Source of the DNA: Catenulispora acidiphila DSM 44928
GTDB taxonomy: Bacteria; Actinomycetota; Actinomycetes; Streptomycetales; Catenulisporaceae
Reading direction: 5' to 3'
Assembly (NCBI RefSeq): GCF_000024025.1
Contig: NC_013131.1
Coordinates: 6,758,001-6,822,000, forward strand
Length of the DNA: 64,000 bases
Numbering within the stretch: the stretch's first letter is position 1; each line of letters opens with the position of its first letter. The notes below the pieces were generated by a model, which was not told where the DNA came from, searched no databases, and worked only from the letters and a program-made list of their open reading frames with translations. Made by a program: the position numbers and the translations under genes. This document shows positions 1-7,777 of this stretch, in pieces.

Positions 1-186
1 GAGCCCACCGAGGCCCTGTCGATAACGATCGACGACGCCGACGGCGCGCTAGCCGTCGCGCTGCACTTCGACACCCACGCCATCGCCCCGGAAACGGTCG
101 AGGAGCTGGCATGGGGCATCGAGCGCGCCGCCGCCGAGGCCGCTGCGGACGGTGATGCGCCGACCGGTATTCAGCGGATGATCTGA
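1..186 (+). CDS. 3' end of an unidentified protein (condensation-domain-like tail)
   Basis: Frame 1 is open from the first base to a TGA at 184-186, giving the last 61 residues of a protein that begins outside the window. The tail has an acidic segment, the string LHFDTHAI and a helical end rich in Ala and Glu (VEELAWGIERAAAEAA). This resembles the C-terminus of condensation or acyltransferase-like domains of the CoA-dependent acyltransferase fold, but the piece is too short to be sure. A strong hairpin follows 10 nt after the stop. Confidence 0.6.
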   Translation, partial: EPTEALSITIDDADGALAVALHFDTHAIAPETVEELAWGIERAAAEAAADGDAPTGIQRMI

Positions 187-196
187 CAGCTACGGC

Positions 197-230
197 GGCG
201 GCGACCGGGTCCCTCAACCCGGTCGCCGCC
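197..230. terminator. Hairpin terminator between convergent genes
   Basis: A perfect 14-bp inverted repeat, GGCGGCGACCGGGT at 197-210 and its complement at 217-230, closes a 6-nt loop. It lies between the stop of the plus-strand gene and the stop of the minus-strand amylase gene, so it can serve both. Confidence 0.85.
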
Positions 231-256
231 TGTTCATCAGGAACCAGAGACGCGCC

Positions 257-2485
257 CTACCAGGCGACGGTCACAGTCCCCGTCCCGGAAGCCGGGACGG
301 TGTACGTGTGATTCGATCCGCCTTCCCAGGTGACTGTGCCGTCCGTGTGCTTGATGAAGAACTTGAATTGGACGGTGGCTCCGGCTGGGACGCTGGCCAG
401 GCTGAACCAGGTCGGGTAGTTGGGGTCGAGGAGTGGGCCGATGGCGGTGGCGGTGTCGGTGCTCCAGTTGCCGAGTTCGTCGTCGTTGCCGGACAGGTAG
501 ATCTCGTCGCCTGGTGAGGTGGATGTGCCGGTCACGGTGAAGGTCACGGGGACCTGCGTTCCGGACTCGACGTGGTAGGCGATGCCGTTGCTGGCGGTGC
601 CTGCGGAGGAGGTGAGCACTACCTGGTCCAGGCCTGCGGTGGCGCCGGCGGGGATTGCCAGGTCCACCTCGGTGTTCGACCAGTACTTCACTGGTGCGGC
701 TGTGCCGCCGACCGTGGCGGTGCCGGCGGTGGTGCCGAAGTTGGTGCCGGTGACGGCTACGACGTCGCCGCTGTGGCCGATGGTCGGGCCGATGTTGCCG
801 ACCTCGGGGGTGGAGGCGGTCGGGGCGGCATAGGACCATACGGCTGCCTGGCCTGCGTTCAGGGTGTAGGCGCCGGTGGGGTTGTTGCCGCCGGTGCCGG
901 TGCTGACGGTCAGGGTGCCGCCGCCGAGGGCGCCGCTGAGGACGTCGTTGTAGCTGCCGGCGGGCAGGGAGGTGTTCAGGCCGGTCAGGGCGTAGTTCGC
1001 GGTCTTGCTCTTGTTCACCGCGACCAGGACCGTGTTGTTGTAGAACTTGCGCTCGTAGACGTAGACGTCGTTGTTGAGCCAGCGCTGAGTCGAGCTGCCG
1101 TAACGCAGGGCGGGGTTGGCCTTGCGCAGGGCGGCCAGCTTCTGGGTGACGGCGAAGTTGCGGCTGGTCTCGGCGAAGGACGTCATCTGCGCCCGGTTGT
1201 AGGGATCGCCGCCGACCTGGCCGAAGGAGTTCGTGGTGTCGTTGTGCAGGTACTGCTCATCGCCGTAGTAGACCGATGGGATGCCCGGCACGGTCATGTT
1301 CACCACGGTCGCCTGATCGAGCAGCGTGGTGTTGTTATTGATGGACAGGAAGCGGTTCTCGTCCTGACTGTCGACGAAGTCCACCAGGTCGTTGGACCAG
1401 TTGATGGAACTCTGTTGGCGGCTCAGTTCGGAGTCCAGCTCCGACATGTTCGCGTTGCTGGCGAAGACGTCACGCACCGCCGTGTTCAGGTCGAAGTTCT
1501 CCAGCGACTGCCCATCGGTGTTGGCGAACTTCACCTCGTCCGACCACAGCGGGGCGCTGCTCGGGTCGGCCCACTCCCCGTACATGAACACGCTGTGCGA
1601 GTTCTCGATGTGGTCGACGTAGCCCTTGAGCCAGCCGCCGGGCATGTGCTTGACGGCGTCCATGCGGATGCCGTCCACGCCGTGGGAGAGCCAGGTGTCG
1701 ACGGCGCCCTGCACGTAGTTGGTGACCGCCGGGTTCTCCTGCGCCAGGTCGGCGAGGTTGAACAGGTTCTGATACTCGACGTCGTAGAGGTTGCTGTAGT
1801 CCCCGACGCCGCCGTTGTGGTGGAAGTAGCCGTTCGGGTCGTTGTCGTACGTCGACAGCGTGGTCCCGTTCTGCTTCAGCGCGCCGCCCGCGCCGTAGTT
1901 CGGGTTGCTGGTGTCCTCGGGGTTGGAGTCGTTGACCGCCCAGTCCATGATCACCTTGATGCCCTTGGCATGCGCCGCGGCCACCATGGCGTCGAAGTCC
2001 GCCCACTGCCCGAAGTGCGGCTCGGGGGTGTAGAAATCCATTCCCCAGTAACCGTGATAGCCCGCGGTGGTAGCACCGGTCGTGCTGTCCGGGACCGGGA
2101 CGTTGACGTTCTCCACCGGCGGGGAGATCCAGATCGCGCCGACGCCGAGGTCGGACAGGTACTGCATCTTGGCGCTCACGCCGGCGAAGTCCCCGCCCCA
2201 GTACTCCTGCCAGTTGTTGTGGCTGGAGTCGTTCAGGTTCGGCGAGGAGGAGGGATTGTCGTTGCCGGTGTTGCCGTCGTAGAAGCGGTCCGTGAGCAGC
2301 TGGTAGATCACGTCGTTGGTCATGTCGCCGGTGCTGACCGGCGTGGAGCTCAGCGCGGCGGCGTTCAGTGCGGCGGCCGACCGGGCCGGGGCGGCCGAGC
2401 TGGGAGCCGCGGCGGCGGTCACCGCGGTGGCCGCGGCCAGGCTCACGGCCGTGCCGACCAGCGTAAGTCTGCGGCGTCTTTGCAT
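257..2485 (-). CDS. Secreted CGTase-like GH13 amylase with CBM20; two active-site His replaced
   Basis: Extracellular starch-acting enzyme of 742 aa. A signal peptide covers about residues 1-33, the GH13 barrel and B/C domains about 52-555, an IPT/TIG domain 558-640 and a CBM20 starch-binding domain 645-742. This is the A-B-C-D-E order of cyclodextrin glucanotransferases. The nucleophile is Asp276 (GIRMDAVKHM), the acid/base Glu304 (GEW) and the third acid Asp375. Tyr238 sits where CGTases carry their central aromatic residue. The His of region I (normally NH) is Asp186, and the His before Asp375 (normally NHD) is Gln374; both are usually near-invariant. The start has AGGAG 8 nt upstream. It is the last gene of the malEFG operon, 28 bp after malG, so it is probably co-induced with maltodextrin uptake. 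Whether it makes cyclodextrins or hydrolyses starch cannot be decided here. Confidence 0.9.
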   Translation of the reverse strand: MQRRRRLTLVGTAVSLAAATAVTAAAAPSSAAPARSAAALNAAALSSTPVSTGDMTNDVIYQLLTDRFYDGNTGNDNPSSSPNLNDSSHNNWQEYWGGDFAGVSAKMQYLSDLGVGAIWISPPVENVNVPVPDSTTGATTAGYHGYWGMDFYTPEPHFGQWADFDAMVAAAHAKGIKVIMDWAVNDSNPEDTSNPNYGAGGALKQNGTTLSTYDNDPNGYFHHNGGVGDYSNLYDVEYQNLFNLADLAQENPAVTNYVQGAVDTWLSHGVDGIRMDAVKHMPGGWLKGYVDHIENSHSVFMYGEWADPSSAPLWSDEVKFANTDGQSLENFDLNTAVRDVFASNANMSELDSELSRQQSSINWSNDLVDFVDSQDENRFLSINNNTTLLDQATVVNMTVPGIPSVYYGDEQYLHNDTTNSFGQVGGDPYNRAQMTSFAETSRNFAVTQKLAALRKANPALRYGSSTQRWLNNDVYVYERKFYNNTVLVAVNKSKTANYALTGLNTSLPAGSYNDVLSGALGGGTLTVSTGTGGNNPTGAYTLNAGQAAVWSYAAPTASTPEVGNIGPTIGHSGDVVAVTGTNFGTTAGTATVGGTAAPVKYWSNTEVDLAIPAGATAGLDQVVLTSSAGTASNGIAYHVESGTQVPVTFTVTGTSTSPGDEIYLSGNDDELGNWSTDTATAIGPLLDPNYPTWFSLASVPAGATVQFKFFIKHTDGTVTWEGGSNHTYTVPASGTGTVTVAW

Positions 2486-2513
2486 GGTGCCTCTCCTGTG
2501 CGAACGATGCGGA

Positions 2514-3359
2514 TCAGCCCTTGACGGCGCCGGCCGTCAAGCCCTTGACGAGATACTTCTGGAGGTAGAGGTAGATCAGGACGACCGGGACGCCCGCCAG
2601 CAGCGAGCCGGCGGCGAACTCGCCGTAGTCGGTGTTGTGGTTGCCCGAGACCAGTCCGTACAGGCCGACGGCGAGCGTCTTGTGGGTGGTGTCGGTGAGG
2701 AACACCCCGGCGAGCAGGATCTCGTTCAGGAACGACACGAACGAGAACAGCCCGACGACCACCAGCATCGGGACCGCCAGCGGGAGGATGACGCGGAAGA
2801 ACACCTGGTTCTCCGTCGCGCCGTCGATGCGCGCGGCCTCGTCCAGCTCCTTGGGGATGGTGTCCAGATATCCCTTGAGCAGCCAGGTGTTCACGCCCAT
2901 CGCGCCGCCGAGGTACACCAGGATCAGCCCGAGCGAGGTGTTCAGACCGGCGGCCGGCAGCACGTCGCCGATGCTGATGAACGTCAGATACAGCGCGGTC
3001 AGCGAGATGAAGTTCGGGAACATCTGCACCAGCAGGATGCCGGTCAGACCAGGTCGCCGACCGCGGAAACGCAGCCGGGAGAAGGCGTACGCGCCGCTGA
3101 CGCCGATCAGGACGTTGAGAACCGCCGAGACGCCGCAGATCACCAGGGTATTGACATACCAGCGGACGTAGGGCGAGTTCGGGTCGTGGAACAGCTTGCT
3201 GAAGTTGGACAGACTCGCTCCGGTCGGGATCAGCGAGGTCGTGGACAGCGTGCCGACCGGGTTCAGCGCCGCGGAGACCAGGAACAGGATCGGAACCAGC
3301 GCGAACACCAAGGCCGCCAGGCCTATCAGGTGGCGCCACCACAGGCGGTCCTTCATCAT
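2514..3359 (-). CDS. malG: Maltose/maltodextrin ABC transporter permease MalG
   Basis: Inner-membrane permease of 281 aa with six predicted membrane segments. The EAA loop that contacts the ATPase is visible as ELDEAARIDGATENQVFFRV. The start ATG at 3359 overlaps the malF stop in ATGATGA (4-bp overlap), which supports this start and translational coupling. Length and sequence fit the MalG family (COG3833). No ATPase gene lies in the operon; in actinomycetes such transporters usually share the MsiK ATPase encoded elsewhere (family knowledge). Confidence 0.93.
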   Translation of the reverse strand: MMKDRLWWRHLIGLAALVFALVPILFLVSAALNPVGTLSTTSLIPTGASLSNFSKLFHDPNSPYVRWYVNTLVICGVSAVLNVLIGVSGAYAFSRLRFRGRRPGLTGILLVQMFPNFISLTALYLTFISIGDVLPAAGLNTSLGLILVYLGGAMGVNTWLLKGYLDTIPKELDEAARIDGATENQVFFRVILPLAVPMLVVVGLFSFVSFLNEILLAGVFLTDTTHKTLAVGLYGLVSGNHNTDYGEFAAGSLLAGVPVVLIYLYLQKYLVKGLTAGAVKG

Positions 3360-4912
3360 CGGGCGTACACCTCCTCCAACTGCCGGGTCTGCCGGAAGCC
3401 GGTGTAGGAGATCAGGCCGACCAGCACGAAGATCAGGAACGAGATCGCCGAGGCCAGGCCGTACTGCGCGCCCTGCCCGCCGAACGCCAGCCGGTAGGTG
3501 TAGCTGATCAGGATGTCCGTGTCTCCCGCGGTGGAGCTGCCGGAGGGGTAGGGACCGCCGTCGGTCAGCAGCCGGATCACGTTGAAGTTGTTGAAGTTGT
3601 AGCCGAAGGAGGCGATCAGCAGCGGCATCGCGCCGATCAGCACCGTGGGCATGGTCACCGAGCGGAACACCCGCAGCGGCGAGGCGCCGTCGACCTTCGC
3701 GACCTCCTTCAGCTCCTGCGGCACCGCCTGCAACAGACCGGCGCAGACCAGGAACATGTAGGGGAAGCCGAGCCACAGGTTGGTCAGCAGCACCGAGCCG
3801 CGCGCCGCCCACGGGCTGCCGAGCCAGTCGATGTGCGTGCCGAACAGCTTGTTCAGCAGGCCGAAGTCCTTGTTGTACATGCTCGACCAGACCAGCGTGG
3901 AGATGAACGCCGGCATCGCGTACGGCAGCAACAGCAGGGAGCTGTACAGCCTTCGGCCGCGCATCCGCGGATGGTCCATGACCACTGCCAGCAGCAGACC
4001 CAAGCCGAACGTGGTCAGCACCGACAGGATCGCGAAGGCGATCGTCCAGATCAGGACTCTGAGGAACGGACCACGGATGGCCGCATCGGTCAGCACCGAG
4101 GTGAAGTTCTTGAACCCGACGCCGATCTTCCAGCCGATCGGCAGCGTCTTCCCGGAGCCGTCGGCGGCTTTGAACTCACCGCCGGACTCCTTATAGACAG
4201 TGTGGGTCCGGGTGTCGGTCATGGTCTGCGCGGAGGCGTCGTACGTCATCGTGAAGTGGCCGACGTACGCCTCGGACAAGCCCACCGACTTGATGAAGCC
4301 GGTACCGGTCGGCACGGCGAACGAGGCCAGGCGCGGGCCCAGACCGTTGACCTGGATGCCGGTCAGGATGTGCCAGCCCTGCGCGGTGATCACCTTGCCG
4401 GTGAACTGGTCTTTGGTGACCTGCGCGTCCGGTACCGGGGCGAGCCCGGAGGCGTCGCCGCGCTCGACCTTGCCGTCCGGATCGGTGAGGAAGAAGACGA
4501 AGGCGCCGGAGGTGTCGGAGGCCTTGGTCGCGACCGACAGCTCGTAGCGCTGCGCGCCGGGCTGCTCGATCACGGAGTCGGCCTCGATCTGCGCCACAGC
4601 CTGGGTCTTGGTCAACCGGTGGCCGTCGCCGTAGTTGGTGAAGGCGGTGCTGATCGTGTAGCCGATCGGGTAGACCTGGAAGGCCAGCAACAGGATCGTG
4701 CCGGGGACCAGGAACCGGGCGGCGATCCGTTTCGGCGTCAGGTAGACGTAGGCGAGGATCGCCGTCACCGCGACGGAGATCGTCACGCCGGTCCACGAGT
4801 GCTTGTCGACCAGCGTCGGGATCGTGACGACCGCGAAGGCGGCGACCAGCCCGACGAAGACGACCCGCGGCCACGACAAGCGCGCGAGACGCTCCGAGGG
4901 CGAGGCAGTCAT
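3356..4912 (-). CDS. malF: Maltose/maltodextrin ABC transporter permease MalF
   Basis: Permease of 518 aa. Two N-terminal hydrophobic segments come first, then a membrane segment near residues 70-90, a roughly 170-residue extracytoplasmic P2-like region, and five further membrane segments. The EAA loop reads ELKEVAKVDGASPLRVFRSV. The large loop is typical of MalF rather than other sugar permeases. ATG 4912 is chosen because AGGAG lies 8 nt upstream; the longer reading frame adds 30 residues without support. The 190-bp gap to malE contains a five-copy 17-bp tandem repeat. Confidence 0.93.
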   Translation of the reverse strand: MTASPSERLARLSWPRVVFVGLVAAFAVVTIPTLVDKHSWTGVTISVAVTAILAYVYLTPKRIAARFLVPGTILLLAFQVYPIGYTISTAFTNYGDGHRLTKTQAVAQIEADSVIEQPGAQRYELSVATKASDTSGAFVFFLTDPDGKVERGDASGLAPVPDAQVTKDQFTGKVITAQGWHILTGIQVNGLGPRLASFAVPTGTGFIKSVGLSEAYVGHFTMTYDASAQTMTDTRTHTVYKESGGEFKAADGSGKTLPIGWKIGVGFKNFTSVLTDAAIRGPFLRVLIWTIAFAILSVLTTFGLGLLLAVVMDHPRMRGRRLYSSLLLLPYAMPAFISTLVWSSMYNKDFGLLNKLFGTHIDWLGSPWAARGSVLLTNLWLGFPYMFLVCAGLLQAVPQELKEVAKVDGASPLRVFRSVTMPTVLIGAMPLLIASFGYNFNNFNVIRLLTDGGPYPSGSSTAGDTDILISYTYRLAFGGQGAQYGLASAISFLIFVLVGLISYTGFRQTRQLEEVYAR

Positions 4913-4991
4913 GGCCGCTCTCCTGCTTTCTCTCGGCTCCGTACGGTGCGACGACCCGGGGGCAATTCGGGCCGCCGCACCGTGCGGAGGT

Positions 4992-5076
4992 CTGTGTTTC
5001 ACGGACGGCTGTGTTTCACAGAGGGCTGTGTTTCACGGACGGCTGTGTTTCAAGGACGGCTGTGTTTCAAGGACGG
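4992..5076. repeat. Five tandem copies of a 17-bp repeat between malE and malF
   Basis: Consecutive units at 4992-5008, 5009-5025, 5026-5042, 5043-5059 and 5060-5076 follow CTGTGTTTCACGGACGG with one to three changes (CAC or CAA; GGACGG or AGAGGG). The unit is not self-complementary and its length is not a multiple of three, so it is not coding. It lies in the transcribed spacer after the malE stop. Confidence 0.95.
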
Positions 5077-5102
5077 CTTCGGAAAGAGGGCTCTCCAGGC
5101 GG

Positions 5103-6455
5103 CTAGCCCTTGGCGATAGCGGCCTTGATCTGGGTGGCGGCGTCCGCCATCGAGGTGTTCGGGTCGGCGCCGCCGACGATCGCCGCCTCGGCGATCCCGA
5201 GCGGACCCCACACCGCGGACATCGCGGGGATCTGCGGGAGCACGACGCCGTGCGCGGCCGCGGCCTGGAAGGCGGCGATGTCCGGGTCGGTCTTGGACAC
5301 ATCGTTGTAGGCGTCGGTCAGGGCGGGCGCGCGCGGGTCCACCTTGTACAGCGCTTCCTCGACGTCCTTCTTCGTCAGGTAGTTCAGCGTGAACTCCTGC
5401 GCGATCGCGGTGTTCTTGGCCTTGGCCGAGACGTAGAAGGCCTGCACGCCGACGAACGGCTGCGACGGGCCCATGCCGGCGAAGCCGGGGACCGCGCTGA
5501 TCGAGTACTTCAGATTCGCCTTGCGGATCTGGTCCAGCGCCCACGGACCGGAGATGAGGTACGGGGTCTTGCCGGAGGTGAACAGCGACACCGCGTTGTT
5601 GGCGTCGATGCTGCGCTTGAAGACGTTCTGGCCCTTCTCGCCGTACTTGGCCAGCTGCGCGGCGAACGCCTTGGAGCCGGCGTTGTCGACACCGACTTGC
5701 GAGGGGTCGTAGCTGCCGTCGGCCTTGGTCCCGAAGATGAAGCCGCCGGCCGAGCCCAGCAGCGGCTGCGCCGTGTAGGGGTCGCCCTGCTGGCCGATCT
5801 GCATCGCCAACGCCTCGGAGGCCTTGCCGGCCTTCACCGCGGCCTGGCCGTCGGCGACCATGGTCTCGAAGGTCGCCGGGTTCGCCGCGGCCTCGGCGGT
5901 GTTGGTGATCAGCGCGAGGTTCTCGGTCGCGTAGGGAACGCCGTAGACCTGGCCGTTGTAGGTGACGGCGTTCAGCGCGGTGGTCTGGAAGGAGCCCTTC
6001 TGCGCCGCGGTCAGCGGCAGCGGCGAGATGGCGCCGTTCTGCACCAGGTTGCCGATCCAGTCGGTGGCGCCGACCACGATGTCCGGTCCCTTGCCGGCGG
6101 CGGTGGCGGTGACGTACGCCGACTGCAGGTCGGTGGCCACCGGCTGGACGCTCACCGAGATGCCGTTGGCGGCGGCGAAGCTCTGCGCGAACTGCTGCAG
6201 GACCGGGGCGCGCTGGGCGTCGGTCCAGATCACCAGGTCTGTGTTGGGGTCGCGGACCGGCGGCGCGCTGGAGGAGGACGAGGCCGCGGCCGGCGCCGAG
6301 CTGGACCCGGACGCCGAGGGCGAGGACGCCGACGTCGCCGAGGCGCCCGACCCCGAAGCGGACTTCGAGGTGGAGCTGGAGCAGCCGGTCAGGGAAAGAG
6401 CTGCCGCTACGACCGCGGCAGCGGCGGTCGTCAAGGAGGGACGGTATCTCACCAT
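5103..6455 (-). CDS. malE: Maltose/maltodextrin-binding lipoprotein MalE
   Basis: Solute-binding lipoprotein of 450 aa, first gene of the operon. The signal peptide ends in the lipobox LTGC with the lipidated Cys at residue 25. A Ser/Ala/Pro-rich linker of about 45 residues follows, then a type I sugar-binding fold (DLVIWTDAQRAPVLQQFA at its start). It would capture maltose or maltodextrins outside the membrane for MalFG. ATG 6455 is preceded by AAGGGG, rather close to the start. The promoter region lies downstream of malR. Confidence 0.92.
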   Translation of the reverse strand: MVRYRPSLTTAAAAVVAAALSLTGCSSSTSKSASGSGASATSASSPSASGSSSAPAAASSSSSAPPVRDPNTDLVIWTDAQRAPVLQQFAQSFAAANGISVSVQPVATDLQSAYVTATAAGKGPDIVVGATDWIGNLVQNGAISPLPLTAAQKGSFQTTALNAVTYNGQVYGVPYATENLALITNTAEAAANPATFETMVADGQAAVKAGKASEALAMQIGQQGDPYTAQPLLGSAGGFIFGTKADGSYDPSQVGVDNAGSKAFAAQLAKYGEKGQNVFKRSIDANNAVSLFTSGKTPYLISGPWALDQIRKANLKYSISAVPGFAGMGPSQPFVGVQAFYVSAKAKNTAIAQEFTLNYLTKKDVEEALYKVDPRAPALTDAYNDVSKTDPDIAAFQAAAAHGVVLPQIPAMSAVWGPLGIAEAAIVGGADPNTSMADAATQIKAAIAKG

Positions 6456-6663
6456 GACCCCTTAGGTCAGTTGTAAGGAAAGGAGTTTCGCCCTGCGTCC
6501 GACCTGAAGAAGACAGGTCAGAGCATTGATGTCGGCGGGGGTCCGGCCGTGACTCGCCGTTGACACCGCAGACCCTAACTGGAAACTCGCGCCGGACAAT
6601 CCGTTGCAGCTTCTTGCGTCGCTGTTTCAGATCCGCGCCCTTCTGTTTCTACGTTTCTGCAAG
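6456..6663 (-). promoter_or_regulatory. malE upstream region with candidate MalR sites
   Basis: The 193-bp malR-malE gap holds a spaced inverted repeat GACCTG/CAGGTC (6501-6506, 6514-6519). It also has a TTGCAGCTTCTTGCG stretch at 6604-6618 and, on the minus strand in the malR 3' end, CTTGCAGAAAC (6663-6653). CTTGCAG-type repeats are known in Streptomyces amylase and malE promoters controlled by MalR/Reg1 (from memory), so these are candidate operators. No convincing -35/-10 pair was assigned. Confidence 0.4.
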
Positions 6664-7665
6664 AGGTCCGGTGGAGGCCCGCACGACCAGCTCCGGGAAG
6701 AACAGCGATTCGGTCTTGCGGATGGTGACCCCGCGGATCTGATCGATGAGCGTCCGGGCTGCGGCGACGCCCATCGACAGCACCGGCTGGCGCACGGTGG
6801 TCAGCGGGGGGTCGGTGTAGCCCATGAGAACCGAATCGTCGTAACCGATCACGGAAACGTCCTCCGGGACCCGCTTGTGGTGCTGCTTCAGGGCTCTGAT
6901 CGCACCGAGCGCCATCATGTCCGAGCCGCAGACGATCGCCGTGACGTTGCGCTGCAACAGTCTGGAGGCGCCCGCGTACCCGCCCTCGACGCCGGGGAAG
7001 GAGATGTCCACCAGGTCTGGGTCGTAGCCGCCGGCGCCGAAGCCGGTCTCCATCGCGGTGCGATAGCCCGACAGCTGCCGGCGCGCTGGGATGTGCCGGT
7101 CGGAGGAGAGCAGCAGCCCGATCTTGCGGTGGCCCAGCTCGGCCAGGTGCGCCACCGCCAGCTCGCCGGCGGCACGGTCGTCGCAGGAGATGAACGGCGC
7201 CTCCAGGTTCGGGATGAAGCCGTTGACGAAGACCAGCGGCAGCCGTTGGGCGACCAGGTCCCGGTAGCGGGAGTGGTCCTGGCCGGAGTCGGCGTGCAGA
7301 CCGGAGACGAAGATGACGCCGGAGACGCCGCGGTCCAGGAGCATGCCGACGTACTCGTCCTCGCCGGCGCCCTCGGGCGTCTGGGAGCACAGCACCGGCG
7401 TGAAGCCCTGGCGCGACAGGTTGGTCTCGATGACCTGTGCGCACAGCGGATAGATCGGACTTTCCAGCTCCGGGAGCAGTAGACCGACCAGGCCTGCGCT
7501 GCGCGGACGCAGACGGGAGGGACGTTCGTAGCCCAGGACGTCCAGCGCGGTCAGCACCGCTTTGCGCAGCTGCGGGCTGACGCCGGGGCGCTCGTTGAGC
7601 ACACGGGAGACCGTGGCTTTGCTGACCCCGGCCTGGCGGGCTATGTCGTCGAGTCGAGAAGACAT
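6649..7665 (-). CDS. malR: LacI-family regulator of maltose/maltodextrin genes
   Basis: Transcription factor of 338 aa. An N-terminal LacI helix-turn-helix (MSSRLDDIARQAGVSKATVS, then RVLNERPGVS) is followed by a periplasmic-binding-protein-like sensor domain from about residue 60. The start at 7665 places the HTH at the N-terminus as in the family; longer frames add 29 unsupported residues. There is no Shine-Dalgarno. A TATAGT hexamer (7678-7673) ends 7 nt before the ATG, which suggests a leaderless mRNA. It lies between the malE operon and the divergent GH13 gene, both likely targets. Confidence 0.88.
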   Translation of the reverse strand: MSSRLDDIARQAGVSKATVSRVLNERPGVSPQLRKAVLTALDVLGYERPSRLRPRSAGLVGLLLPELESPIYPLCAQVIETNLSRQGFTPVLCSQTPEGAGEDEYVGMLLDRGVSGVIFVSGLHADSGQDHSRYRDLVAQRLPLVFVNGFIPNLEAPFISCDDRAAGELAVAHLAELGHRKIGLLLSSDRHIPARRQLSGYRTAMETGFGAGGYDPDLVDISFPGVEGGYAGASRLLQRNVTAIVCGSDMMALGAIRALKQHHKRVPEDVSVIGYDDSVLMGYTDPPLTTVRQPVLSMGVAAARTLIDQIRGVTIRKTESLFFPELVVRASTGPLAET

Positions 7666-7777
7666 GGGCCGCACTATAGGTGCCGCGTTACGAAACACGG
7701 AAGCAGAAGAGTGAAATACTGCGGCAAACATCGGCAACCTCTTACGGATCACGACACGTTTGCCTAGCGTCTGCCGG
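7666..7777. promoter_or_regulatory. Divergent promoter region malR / GH13
   Basis: Contains the malR -10-like TATAGT (7678-7673, minus) and a TAGCGT (7765-7770, plus) located 7 nt before the GTG of the GH13 gene. A perfect 7-bp spaced inverted repeat, GGCAAAC (7723-7729) and GTTTGCC (7758-7764), overlaps the plus-strand promoter and is a candidate half-site pair for the LacI-type regulator. Confidence 0.4.

Noticed and set aside
572-2524. A 650-residue open frame on the plus strand through the amylase region
   Set aside because: It is a frame shadow of the minus-strand amylase, with Val/Gly/Ala-biased nonsense composition and no domain. The opposite strand has a complete GH13 protein with ribosome-binding site and signal peptide.
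4992-5076. CRISPR array
   Set aside because: The 17-bp units are directly adjacent with no spacers, and no cas gene is present in the window.
4803-6476. Long plus-strand open frame across malE
   Set aside because: Composition is Arg/Gly/Val-rich without motifs, and it is fully antisense to the clear MalE lipoprotein gene.
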